DNA of 64,000 nt from an uncultured Dehalococcoidia bacterium. GTDB lineage: Bacteria; Chloroflexota; Dehalococcoidia; Lucifugimonadales; UBA3495. This document shows, in pieces, positions 32,817 through 40,686 of the stretch (positions within the stretch are counted from its first letter, which is position 1; each line of letters starts with the position of its first letter). Under the pieces are notes generated by a model that saw only the letters and a list, made by a program, of their open reading frames with translations, had not been told where the DNA came from and did not search any database. The stretch is from positions 2,872,981 through 2,936,980 of the forward strand of contig OY282494.1 in assembly GCA_958296385.1 (NCBI GenBank). The letters run 5' to 3'. The position numbers and the translations under genes were made by a program.

Positions 32817-33359
32817 CTACCTGTCCACCAGGCAGGCGATTACCTGGGGGGCTGCTGTGGCGGCGCGCTCTGATAGCTCGGCGTCGGTTAGCGTTACTAT
32901 GGGGTGTTCAATTACGGCCAGGCCGTAGTCCGGGTCGCCGCGCATCCGCGACATGGCGTGGGCCTGGCTGATGAAGGGGCGGGTGGTTAGGACGGTTGAA
33001 GGGATGCCCAGCAGTTCGGTTTCCATTGCGTCGTGCACACTGCACGCAGTGCAGGAGCCTCATTCGGCGGTGGCGTGTATTGCGACATCTATGCTGGCCG
33101 CCGTCTTTTGCAAGTCCTCGATGCGCGCCGGCCACTGCCAGCCGCCCTTGTTGTGTTCTACGGTGCCGGCGATGTCGTAGCGCTCGCCGATGATGGCCGC
33201 GATGCGCCGCAGCAGTTCCTCAGAGTGGGGCTTGTTGTTGGCGAACAGCCCGATGACTTTGCCGTCCAAAGTAGCCGGCCGCTGCGCCAGCCGGGACGGA
33301 GCCGCCGGCGCATCATCCCGCGGGTCCAGCGTGATAATCGGTGTGCCTTGCGTTACCAT
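32817..33359 (-). CDS. UGSC-family selenoprotein with in-frame TGA (selenocysteine)
   Basis: The frame from 33359 continues through TGA at 33062-33060 into another 80 codons, giving about 180 residues. The residues around the TGA read HATAE-U-GSCTACSVHDAME, the defining U/C-G-S-C motif of the UGSC family first described in ocean metagenomes. The upstream part (KVIGLFANNKPHSEELLRRI) and downstream part (ELLGIPSTVLTTRPFISQAH) read continuously as one protein. A GC-rich hairpin directly after the TGA could be the SECIS. It lies 52 bp downstream of a gene commonly seen beside UGSC proteins. The selenocysteine machinery is not in this window. Confidence 0.82.
33032..33059 (-). promoter_or_regulatory. 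candidate bacterial SECIS element
   Basis: Immediately after the TGA, the transcript can fold CTGCAC with GTGCAG, or CACTGC with GCAGTG, leaving a small apical loop containing GU. This is the position and kind of hairpin read by SelB in bacteria. The exact pairing is not settled. Confidence 0.5.
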
Positions 33360-33411
33360 TGTGCAACCTCCTGGTTCAATCTGTCTATGCTTGGTCTGTG
33401 CCTTGCTTGCC

Positions 33412-34458
33412 TTACCATAACACGCCGGGGCTGGAGCGCTGGCGGCCGGGGGCGGCTACCACCCGCGTTACCGAGCGGCTGCTGCCCCAGGTGTTGATTA
33501 GGCTTACGAATGCGCCGGCGCGGCCGCCGCCGGGCAGTACGGTGATGCGGTTGGCGTCGGCTACTACCGGAACCATTCGGGTGTCGTCGTCGGATGCTTC
33601 CAGGCGGCGCCAGCGGGCCCATTCCGATGCCGGCAGGTGGGTGCTTTCGTGCAGAAACTCGGCTACTTGCTGGCGTGTCCAGCCGGATTCTGCTACGTGC
33701 AGCATTGCTTCGGGGCTGATTACGCAGATTACTTCGGTGGAGTTGGGGCCGAAGGCCAGCATTGCGTGGGCAACGGTGGTGAGCAGGTCGGCCGGGTTGC
33801 GGTCGCCGTGCAGGGTTACTTGCAGGGGGGCGAGGGTGGCGTAGGCGGTTACGATGGTGGCGTCGTCGCCGTAGCCCCGCTCGGCGGCCAGCGACGGCCA
33901 GGGGCTGACGTCCAGATCCTCCGGGAAGCAGAAGCTAATCTTGCCGGGATGCCCGAAGGTGCTGTTGTCCATTACCACCGGCGCGGAGCCGTAGAAGTTG
34001 GATTTAAAGAGGTTCACCGCCCGTCCGATGGCGGCGTTGGCGCGGCTGCCGTTGCCCATCATCTCCACGCCGGCGGACATACCGATGGCGCTGGCGTGGG
34101 GGCCGCTGACTACGGTGAGGACGGTGGCGCCGTTGGTGGAGGTGCTGCTGGCGTGGAGGTTGAAACTGCGCTCCGCGATGGCCGAGATTGACGCCATCAC
34201 CACCGGAAAATGCTCCGGCCGGCAGCCGGCCATCACCGCGTTGACCGCCGCTTTGCCGGCGGTGAAACGCTTTTGCCGGATGACCTCGGTTCCCAGCGCG
34301 TGGCCGGCGTCAACCCCGCAGTAATCCAGCATCGCCTGCACCCGCTCCGGCGTGGGCGGGATGACCGGCAGGCCGTCGGTCAGGCCGTTGTCCAAATAGT
34401 AATCCTGCGCCTCATTCCAGTCGGCAAACTGCAAAGGGCTGGCGTTGTGCGTAGTCAT
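33412..34458 (-). CDS. UGSC-associated protein of unknown function
   Basis: The 348-residue protein begins WNEAQDYYLDNGLTDGLPVI and contains VNAVMAGCRPEHFPVVMASI, NGATVLTVVSGPHASAIGMS and HPGKISFCFPED. I recognise this as an uncharacterised family often encoded with UGSC (seleno)proteins; no enzymatic activity is established to my knowledge. The conserved Cys in AGCRPEHFP may be functional. It is upstream of the UGSC gene on the same strand, so the two probably act together, perhaps in a thiol- or selenol-dependent reaction. Confidence 0.65.
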   Translation of the reverse strand: MTTHNASPLQFADWNEAQDYYLDNGLTDGLPVIPPTPERVQAMLDYCGVDAGHALGTEVIRQKRFTAGKAAVNAVMAGCRPEHFPVVMASISAIAERSFNLHASSTSTNGATVLTVVSGPHASAIGMSAGVEMMGNGSRANAAIGRAVNLFKSNFYGSAPVVMDNSTFGHPGKISFCFPEDLDVSPWPSLAAERGYGDDATIVTAYATLAPLQVTLHGDRNPADLLTTVAHAMLAFGPNSTEVICVISPEAMLHVAESGWTRQQVAEFLHESTHLPASEWARWRRLEASDDDTRMVPVVADANRITVLPGGGRAGAFVSLINTWGSSRSVTRVVAAPGRQRSSPGVLW

Positions 34459-34498
34459 AAAGTCAAAACTCCAGAGGGAGGGGGGGATGGTTGGCCGG

Positions 34499-35902
34499 CT
34501 ACCCCGTTCCGCCGCGCCGGTAGTCGGGGGCTACTACCAGCAGTCTGGTTACTACCAGCCGGTCGCTGAGGCGGGCGAGGATGCGGGGGCGGTCTTGCTC
34601 GATGCTGTCCAGGCGGGAGGTGGTTATGATGGTGGGCAGTTGTTCGGCGTAGCGGTAGTCGATAATCTGAAAGAGCTTTTCCTCGGCGAAAGCGTTGGTG
34701 CGTTCGGCGCCGATGTCGTCCAGCACCAGCAGATTTACCGTTTTGATGTGCTCCAGCAGGTCGTCGTGGGTGATTGGGCTGTCGGGCGCAAAGGCGGCGC
34801 GCAGGCGGTCGAGCAGGTCGGCGGCGGATGCGAAAAACACCTCATCGCCGGCGTCCTGGCGGGCGGCGGCGGCGGCTACGGCCAGGTGCGTTTTGCCGGC
34901 GCCGGCCGAACCCACCAGAAACAGCCAGTTGGTGGGCAGATTAGTCCAGTTCTGCATAAACGCTTTGGTCGTGGACAGGCTGGCCCTTTCGTCGTCGTTC
35001 AGCCGGCCGTTGCCCGCCGGGTTGAAAGCGTCAAAAGTCATGCGGCGGCGCATATTGGGCGGGATGGCGCCGACCTGCCGGGCGGCGACGACGCCGGTTT
35101 GCCCCAGGTAATAGAGCCGGCCGGTTCCGTCGGGAGATTCCAGCCGGGTGCGCAGGAATTCGTCCAGCCGGTTCGGGGCGCCGCGCAGGGTGATGACGGT
35201 GGGCAGGCGGGCCGAATGGCGCCAGGCCAGCAGCTGGAACAGCCGCTCCTGCCCCCAGGGGGTGGCCGGGCGCGTGGGCAGGTCATCCAGCACCAGCAGC
35301 TGGGCATCGCGAGACTGCTCAAAGCGGTCAACAAAGCCCAACTCGGCGTCATCGTCAAACCCGCCGCGCAGGTAGTCCAGCAAGTCGGCGGCGGTGATGA
35401 ACAGCGCGGGATGGCCGGCCTCAATGCGCCGGTTGGCGATGGCGGCGGCGAGGTAGGTTTTGCCGCTGCCGCTGGGGCCGGCGAAAGTTAGCCAGCCCTG
35501 GGGGTCGGCGGCGTAGCGGGCGGCGGCGGCCAGCGCGAGGGCAAACGCCTGATGGTTGGCCGGATGGTCGGTTGGCCCGCTGGGGTTGGCGTTGGCGAAA
35601 GTTGACTGGCGCAGCGGGCCCAGATTGCTGTACCGCTCCAGCGCCTCCAGACTGCGGGCCTGGTCAACGCCGGACTGCCGGCACTGGCAGGGGAAAGCCT
35701 GTCCAAAGTCGGGCTGCCCGACGGGGACGCGCCGGGTCAGCCAGCCGGCGCCGTTGCAGACCGGGCAGGGCTCAGCCTCCGGACTCTCCCGGCGCGCCGT
35801 CTCCGGGTTCCCAGGGTAGGCGTCCGAAAAGGCGTCGGTATTGTTCCATGTATTCCGTGCTGCTATCCGGCGCAGTATCGCGCCCAGGCTTTCCATGCTC
35901 AT
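34499..35902 (-). CDS. DnaC/IstB-type AAA+ helicase loader with two ATPase domains
   Basis: DnaC-type ATPases load the replicative helicase. This 467-residue protein has an N-terminal zinc-type motif (Cys46, Cys49, Cys72, Cys74). A first AAA+ domain follows (Walker A GPSGSGKT 142-149; Walker B LLVLDD 202-207), then a second (Walker A GSAGAGKT 331-338; Walker B LLVLDD 391-396). The domains align throughout, including an AADLLD[YR]LR segment, so an internal duplication is likely. Usual loaders have one domain and about 250-330 residues. The start overlaps the end of the DnaD-domain gene by 131 bp. Confidence 0.82.
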   Translation of the reverse strand: MSMESLGAILRRIAARNTWNNTDAFSDAYPGNPETARRESPEAEPCPVCNGAGWLTRRVPVGQPDFGQAFPCQCRQSGVDQARSLEALERYSNLGPLRQSTFANANPSGPTDHPANHQAFALALAAAARYAADPQGWLTFAGPSGSGKTYLAAAIANRRIEAGHPALFITAADLLDYLRGGFDDDAELGFVDRFEQSRDAQLLVLDDLPTRPATPWGQERLFQLLAWRHSARLPTVITLRGAPNRLDEFLRTRLESPDGTGRLYYLGQTGVVAARQVGAIPPNMRRRMTFDAFNPAGNGRLNDDERASLSTTKAFMQNWTNLPTNWLFLVGSAGAGKTHLAVAAAAARQDAGDEVFFASAADLLDRLRAAFAPDSPITHDDLLEHIKTVNLLVLDDIGAERTNAFAEEKLFQIIDYRYAEQLPTIITTSRLDSIEQDRPRILARLSDRLVVTRLLVVAPDYRRGGTG

Positions 35903-36578
35903 TTGCAGTCATTGTACCGTTGGGCAGCCCCTCGCGCACCAGGCGGCGCAGGATGGTATTGACGTAACTCCAGCTGCGGGCGTCGTGCCGGGCGGCGGTG
36001 GCAAAGGCGTATTCAATCCAGCGGGCCGGGTACTCCCGCTCGGCGGCGCGCAGCTGCTCGGCAACCTGATGCCCGTAAGGGCCGATGTGCCGTTCGTAGA
36101 GGGCAAAGATGTTGTCCGCGCGGGCGGGCGGCGCCGGCTTTTGGGGGCGCTGCGGCGGGGGCGCCGGGGTATGATGCTCAACCAGTGCATCGGGCGGCAG
36201 GGGTTGCAGCCCGGCGCTTTGCAGATAGCGCCGGCAGTCGGCGTCGGCGATGAAAATGCGCGTTGCGGCGGCCGGCCGCACCGCCGTCAAGACGCCCCGG
36301 GCGATGCTGGCGGCCAGTGCCCGGCGGATGGCGTAGTCGCTGCCGCCGCTATCTTGATGCGTTTGCAATGCCGGGTCGTCAAGCAGTTCATCCAGATTTA
36401 AGGACGGCGGTATCCCGCGCCGGATGGGTTGGCCGGCCAGCAGGGCCGCCGTGCGCAGGATTACTTTCAGCTCGGCAAGGTCGTCAATCTCGGCCAGCGT
36501 TGGGCCGAGCAGATTGGCCGGTATCGGTATGCGCCGGACGCCGGATTTGGGGCCGGATTTAAGGTCGGATTGAGTCAT
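35772..36578 (-). CDS. DnaD-domain replication initiation protein
   Basis: The 268-residue protein has an N-terminal winged-helix-like region (about 15-125), a proline-rich linker (PAPPPQRPQKPAPP) and a C-terminal DnaD-like domain: NIFALYERHIGPYGHQVAEQ, then EYAFATAARHDARSWSYVNT. DnaD proteins act in primosome assembly together with DnaB-type helicase and loader. Its place between dnaB and the DnaC-like gene supports this. It overlaps the downstream loader gene, suggesting coupled translation. Confidence 0.78.
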   Translation of the reverse strand: MTQSDLKSGPKSGVRRIPIPANLLGPTLAEIDDLAELKVILRTAALLAGQPIRRGIPPSLNLDELLDDPALQTHQDSGGSDYAIRRALAASIARGVLTAVRPAAATRIFIADADCRRYLQSAGLQPLPPDALVEHHTPAPPPQRPQKPAPPARADNIFALYERHIGPYGHQVAEQLRAAEREYPARWIEYAFATAARHDARSWSYVNTILRRLVREGLPNGTMTANEHGKPGRDTAPDSSTEYMEQYRRLFGRLPWEPGDGAPGESGG

Positions 36579-36604
36579 ACAGGATGGCCGGAACCGGGCG
36601 GCAG

Positions 36605-37990
36605 CTAGGCGATTGACTCCTGATATTGGGCCAGCTGGTCAAAGCGCATCAGCGAATCGCGGAAGTACAGATGGAGGCTGCCGGTGGGGCCGTGGCGGTG
36701 TTTGGCGACGATTAGTTCGGCGATGTTGCGGGGGTACGGGCGGCCCGGCGCGTGCTGTTCCCATTCCTCCTCGGTGTAGTTTTTGTCCTCGCGGTAGAGG
36801 AACATCACCACGTCGGCGTCCTGCTCAATGCTGCCGCTGTCGCGCAGGTCGGAGAGCTGGGGGCGATGGCCGGGGCGGTTCTCGACGACGCGGCTGAGCT
36901 GGGAGCAGGTGAATACCGGCACGTTGAGGTCGCGGGCGATGCCTTTGAGGGAGCGGGAGATTTCGCTGATTTCCTGCACCCGGTTCTCGCCGCCGCCCCG
37001 CCGCCGGTTGGTGCCTTCAATGAGCTGCAAGTAGTCCACCACCAGAAAATCCAGGCCGTGTTCCAGCTTGAGCCGCTGCGCCTTGCTCCGCATTTCAATG
37101 ACCGACTGGAAAGGCGTATCGTCCACGTACACGGGCAGGCCGGACAGCACGCCGATGGCGTCCACGATGGCGTTCTCCTCCTGCTGGGTGTACAGGCCCA
37201 GGCGCAGGCGGTGGGAATCAACTTCGGATTCGGCGGCGAGGATGCGCATTGCCACCTGCTCGCGGCTCATCTCCAGGCTGAAAATCCCGCAGACGGCGCC
37301 GCTTTTGGCGGCGTTGATGCAGACGTTGAGGGCCAGGCTGCTTTTGCCCAGGCTGGGGCGCGCGCCAACAATCAGCAAGTCGGAACGCTGCCACCCCCCC
37401 AGCAGGCTGTCCAGGTCGGTGTAGCCGCTGAGCAGGGGCGCCTGGTCGGTCAGGGCGTCGTCGGCAACGTCGCCTTGCAGGTAGATGTCAAAGACGGAGC
37501 TGAGGGGCACAAAGCCCCGGTCAGTCTCGTTGGGCTGGATGCTGAACAGGACGTCCACCGACTGGCGGATGGCCTCGTCGGCGTCGGCGCTGTCCTCAAA
37601 GCCCAGCTCGGCGATGCGGTTGCCGGCGTCAATCAAGCGGCGCTTGGTAGCGGTGTCGGCCACGATGCCGGCGTAGTATTCCACGTTGACCGACGTGGGG
37701 GTGCCGGAGATGAGCTGGCCGAGATAGGCCGGGCCGCCCACGTCCTCCAGCCGGTCCTGGCGGGAGAGTTCCCGGGCCACGGTGATGGGGTCAATCGCGT
37801 CCTGCTGGGTGAACAGGGCGATGCAGGCTTCGTAGCAGTAGCGATGGCGGGCCCGGTGAAAATCCTCCGGCTTGATGATGGGCAAAACCCGGTGCAGCGC
37901 CTCGCCGTCAATCAGCAGCCCACCCAGCACCGCCGCCTCAGCGTTGTGGTCGTGGGGTATCTGGCGTTCGTTAAACGGAGCAACCGTCAC
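36605..37990 (-). CDS. dnaB: replicative DNA helicase
   Basis: DnaB is the hexameric fork helicase. The 461-residue protein has the N-terminal DnaB domain (HDHNAEAAVLGGLLIDGEAL) and a RecA-like C-terminal domain with Walker A ARPSLGKSSLALNV, then GIFSLEMSREQVAMR, LDFLVVDYLQLIEG, and SQLSRVVENRPGHRPQLSDL with the arginine finger region. It is 6 bp downstream of rplI, the usual arrangement, and heads the dnaB-dnaD-loader set. Confidence 0.97.
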   Translation of the reverse strand: MTVAPFNERQIPHDHNAEAAVLGGLLIDGEALHRVLPIIKPEDFHRARHRYCYEACIALFTQQDAIDPITVARELSRQDRLEDVGGPAYLGQLISGTPTSVNVEYYAGIVADTATKRRLIDAGNRIAELGFEDSADADEAIRQSVDVLFSIQPNETDRGFVPLSSVFDIYLQGDVADDALTDQAPLLSGYTDLDSLLGGWQRSDLLIVGARPSLGKSSLALNVCINAAKSGAVCGIFSLEMSREQVAMRILAAESEVDSHRLRLGLYTQQEENAIVDAIGVLSGLPVYVDDTPFQSVIEMRSKAQRLKLEHGLDFLVVDYLQLIEGTNRRRGGGENRVQEISEISRSLKGIARDLNVPVFTCSQLSRVVENRPGHRPQLSDLRDSGSIEQDADVVMFLYREDKNYTEEEWEQHAPGRPYPRNIAELIVAKHRHGPTGSLHLYFRDSLMRFDQLAQYQESIA

Positions 37991-37996
37991 AGTTGA

Positions 37997-38446
37997 CTAT
38001 TCCTCGATGGTGGCCACGACGTTGACGGTAGCGGAAATCTCGCTGGACAAGGGCAGGACGACTTCGTACTCGCCGGGTTCGCGGATGGGCTCAACCGAGT
38101 TGGTGATGCGGCGGTCGATGGTGCGTTCCAGCAGTTCGCCCAGGGCGTCGGCGATGCGGATGCCGCTGATGGCGCCGTAGTAGCGGCCGGTGGGCGTGAC
38201 GCGGCCGGGAATGGTAACGGTCATGTTGTCCAGCGCCTCGGCCAGCTCCTCCATAACCTGGGTCTCCCGGGCCCGCTGCGAATCGCCGGCTTCCTTGACC
38301 TTGGCCAGCCGCTTGAGGGTTTCGTCGGTAGCGATTTCGGCCAGGCCCTTGGGCAGCAGGTAGTTGCGGGCGTAGCCGCGCGACACGCGCTTGACCTCGC
38401 CGGCCCGGGCCTGGTCGGGGACATCGCTCAAAAACAGCATCATCAT
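37997..38446 (-). CDS. rplI: 50S ribosomal protein L9
   Basis: The 149-residue protein has the L9 N-terminal RNA-binding motif GEVKRVSRGYARNYLLPKGL, a connecting helix and a C-terminal domain ending in VNVVATIEE. Three consecutive ATG codons precede LFLSD; the first follows AGAGG at 8 nt. L9 binds 23S rRNA near the L1 stalk. It is the first gene of the replication operon; rpsR is not beside it here. Confidence 0.95.
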   Translation of the reverse strand: MMMLFLSDVPDQARAGEVKRVSRGYARNYLLPKGLAEIATDETLKRLAKVKEAGDSQRARETQVMEELAEALDNMTVTIPGRVTPTGRYYGAISGIRIADALGELLERTIDRRITNSVEPIREPGEYEVVLPLSSEISATVNVVATIEE

Positions 38447-38653
38447 AATGGCAGCCTCTCAATTTCAGTGCGCCGCCGCAATGACAGTGCGGGCGGCCCG
38501 GTGCGCGCCGGGAGTAAGACGCCGCCCAGCCAGTGGGCAACGCCGCGCAGCGCAGCCATTATAGACCATCCGGCAAGGCGGCATAAACCGGGCGGCATTA
38601 CCTGGTTAAGCAGCATCACGGGGTTAGGGCGATTGCAAACGGGCGGTTTGCCC

Positions 38654-38682
38654 TTGCCGCCGGTGTCTAATAGACATATTAT
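38654..38682 (+). promoter_or_regulatory. promoter of the GlcG-like gene
   Basis: TTGCCG (38654-38659) and TATTAT (38677-38682) are separated by 17 bp, 47 bp before the ATG. The gap 38447-38728 separates this gene from the divergent rplI operon and otherwise shows nothing I can name. Confidence 0.6.
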
Positions 38683-38728
38683 GTCGTGTGGCATTTGGCT
38701 GCGTAACATTTTGTGAGGAGAATTGAAC

Positions 38729-39124
38729 ATGGCGCTTACTTTGGCAGACAGCAACCGGATTATGGCGGCGGCAATCGCCCAGGCCGAGGAACTTAACATC
38801 AAGGTCAGCGTGGCCGTGGTTGACGCCGGCGGCCGGCTGATTGGCTTGCAGCGTATGGACGGCGCAATCTGGGCCTCGGCATACGGCTGCCAGGGCAAGG
38901 CGGTGGCATCGTCCGCCTTTGGCCGGCCCAGCGGCGAGATGCAGGCGCGGGCCGATGCTCCCACGCCGGCCGGCATCCGCCAGCGAGCCGGCGGCGAGAT
39001 GATTATGGGCCAGGGCGCGGTGCCTATCATCAGCGACGGCGCGGTAGTTGGCGCCTGCGGCGTGGGCGGCGGCACCAGCGAGGAGGACGAGCAGTGCGCC
39101 GCCGCCGGCGCGGCCGCGCTGTAA
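38729..39124 (+). CDS. GlcG/HbpS (DUF336) family protein
   Basis: The 131-residue protein has the DUF336 pattern: LTLADSNRIMAAAIAQAEEL, VAVVDAGGRLIGLQRMDGAI, ASSAFGRPS and GACGVGGGTSEEDEQCAAAG. Family members include haem-binding HbpS and GlcG of glycolate loci; the exact role here is open. GAGGAG lies 8 nt before the ATG. A strong promoter is upstream and the cyclase gene converges on it. Confidence 0.87.
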   Translation: MALTLADSNRIMAAAIAQAEELNIKVSVAVVDAGGRLIGLQRMDGAIWASAYGCQGKAVASSAFGRPSGEMQARADAPTPAGIRQRAGGEMIMGQGAVPIISDGAVVGACGVGGGTSEEDEQCAAAGAAAL

Positions 39125-39200
39125 TCTCCGGCTTTCCCGCGCACAAATCGCATCGTACAAATCCAGTCGCATAAATCCAGTCGCACAAATCCCGCAGCGG

Positions 39201-39917
39201 TCAAGGCGTTAGCGCCAGCACTGCTGCGGGGGAGCCGCTCCCGCCGGCCAGTTTGAGGCGGCCGGTGATGATGGTGGCTCCGGTGGGCGGGAGTTGATGC
39301 AGGTTGTTGACGCACTCCAGGACTAGCCGGGGCTGCGCCAGGGCCAGCCGGCTGATGGACAGGGTTTGGTCGGTTCCGGGGTCGATGCCGGGGGCGTCGG
39401 TGCCGAGGCCGGCGGCGGCCCGGTCGTGCAGCAGTCTGGCGGCGGCGTCCGGGCCAAAGCCGGGCGTGTGCATGATGCCGTTGGCGTCGGCGTTGATAAA
39501 CCGCTCCGGGTGGGGCCAGCGTTCCTGCCAGCCCGTGTACAGCAGCGCCAACGCGCCGGCCGGGATTGTACCGTTGCGCCGTTCCCACGCGGCCAGGTCG
39601 TCAAGGGACAATGCGTAGTCCGGGTTGGCGGCGGCCTGATTGCTGACGTCGATGACTACGCCGGGCGTCACCAGTGCGGCGGCCGGCAGCGACTCCGGGC
39701 CGTCCCCGTCCGGGTAAAAGGCGGAGGGGGACGACAGATGCGTGCCGCTGTGTTCGCCCATGCTGAACCGGCGCAGGTAATAGCCGCCGCCGGCGATAGC
39801 GGCAACCGTCTCAAACCGTATGCCGGGGTCGCCGGGCCACACCGGGTTGCCGGGGTGGACCTCGTGGCTGAGGTCAACAACCCGGCGGTAGGTGATGGTA
39901 TGCGTTGCAGTTTGCAT
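39201..39917 (-). CDS. cyclase/kynurenine formamidase-family protein
   Basis: The 238-residue protein matches the PF04199 cyclase family (VDLSHEVHPGNPVWPGDPGI, FSMGEHSGTHLSSPSAF, ALALLYTGWQERWP). Active members use an HxGTHxDxPxH metal motif. Here HSGTH is kept but the following Asp and His are replaced (LSSPSAF), so the metal site seems incomplete and activity uncertain. It converges on the GlcG-like gene. Confidence 0.75.
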   Translation of the reverse strand: MQTATHTITYRRVVDLSHEVHPGNPVWPGDPGIRFETVAAIAGGGYYLRRFSMGEHSGTHLSSPSAFYPDGDGPESLPAAALVTPGVVIDVSNQAAANPDYALSLDDLAAWERRNGTIPAGALALLYTGWQERWPHPERFINADANGIMHTPGFGPDAAARLLHDRAAAGLGTDAPGIDPGTDQTLSISRLALAQPRLVLECVNNLHQLPPTGATIITGRLKLAGGSGSPAAVLALTP

Positions 39918-39965
39918 ATTCCGGTGCGTCCGGCGTGATTTGGGCCAGTCGGCGTTGGGCCGGAA

Positions 39966-40310
39966 TCAGGCGGCGGCGCGCTGGGGCGGCATGGCGTTGC
40001 CGGCCGGCGTAAAGTCCGCCGCCGCCACTGCCTTTAACTGTTGCATCTCGCCGATGTGCCGGTCAACCCAGAGCATGGCGTCGGCGAAACTGCGGGCGGC
40101 GCCCAGCTCGGTGAGCTGCCCCAGGGGGTTGCGCCCGTAGATGACGTAGCAGATGGCGGGAATCTCGGCGTGAATCAGGTAGCAGCGGTAGTAGATGCGC
40201 CGCCCCTGCGCCGGAATGGGAACCGATGCGACAGCGGATGTTGCCCCGACGATGCTCTTGACCCCGACGATGCTCTTGACGTTGTTCATCGTGTTGACGT
40301 TGTTCAGCAT
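39966..40310 (-). CDS. hypothetical protein
   Basis: The 114-residue frame from ATG 40310 is supported by GGAGG 7 nt upstream. The N-terminus contains imperfect repeats (VKSIVGVKSIVG, from a DNA repeat around CGACGATGCTCTTGAC). The middle (RRIYYRCYLIHAEIPAICYV) and FADAMLWVDRHIGEMQQL suggest a small alpha/beta domain. I do not recognise the family. It is 48 bp upstream of the cyclase gene on the same strand. Confidence 0.5.
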   Translation of the reverse strand: MLNNVNTMNNVKSIVGVKSIVGATSAVASVPIPAQGRRIYYRCYLIHAEIPAICYVIYGRNPLGQLTELGAARSFADAMLWVDRHIGEMQQLKAVAAADFTPAGNAMPPQRAAA

Positions 40311-40440
40311 AATAGCGCCTCCAAGTGGCGGGCCGGCTGGATGCCGGCCGGTGTGATGTACAAATGTTCTACCATGCGCTATCATTCCGTCAATAGCGGG
40401 CCGGTCACTCGAAAAAATTGCGCCGCCGGATTGCCCATTT

Positions 40441-40587
40441 ACCCCAATGTCATTCTGAGCGCAGCGAAGAATCTCGACGGGGCAGCGCAGACTTTGGGGG
40501 CAACGCCGCTGCTACGCTATCGAGATTCTTCGCTGCGCTCAGAATGACATTGGGGGTAAAGGGGACGCTCAGAATGACATTATGGTA
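40441..40587. repeat. inverted repeat, CATTCTGAGCG type, second copy
   Basis: The left arm (about 40448-40478) and right arm (about 40520-40550) pair almost perfectly, and a third partial arm follows at 40565-40582. The sequence matches the element at 6952-7065. The remaining part of the gap 40311-40686 holds the dnaX -10 element. Confidence 0.7.
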
Positions 40588-40659
40588 AAGGGGATGCTCG
40601 GAATAACAGCGGGGCGCGGCAGTGACCGCCGGCCTATGGTGTTGCTATCCGGCAGTGGG

Positions 40660-40665
40660 TATAAT
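40660..40665 (+). promoter_or_regulatory. -10 element of dnaX
   Basis: TATAAT lies 21 bp upstream of the chosen dnaX ATG at 40687, implying a short leader. A -35 match at proper spacing was not found. Confidence 0.4.
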
Positions 40666-40686
40666 GCGAATCAGGATTTTGCCAGA

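Noticed and set aside
40041-40547. 168-codon frame ending in a segment like VILSAAKNLDG
   Set aside because: This is translation of the CATTCTGAGCG inverted repeat, a known source of spurious ORFs, joined to antisense of the hypothetical gene.
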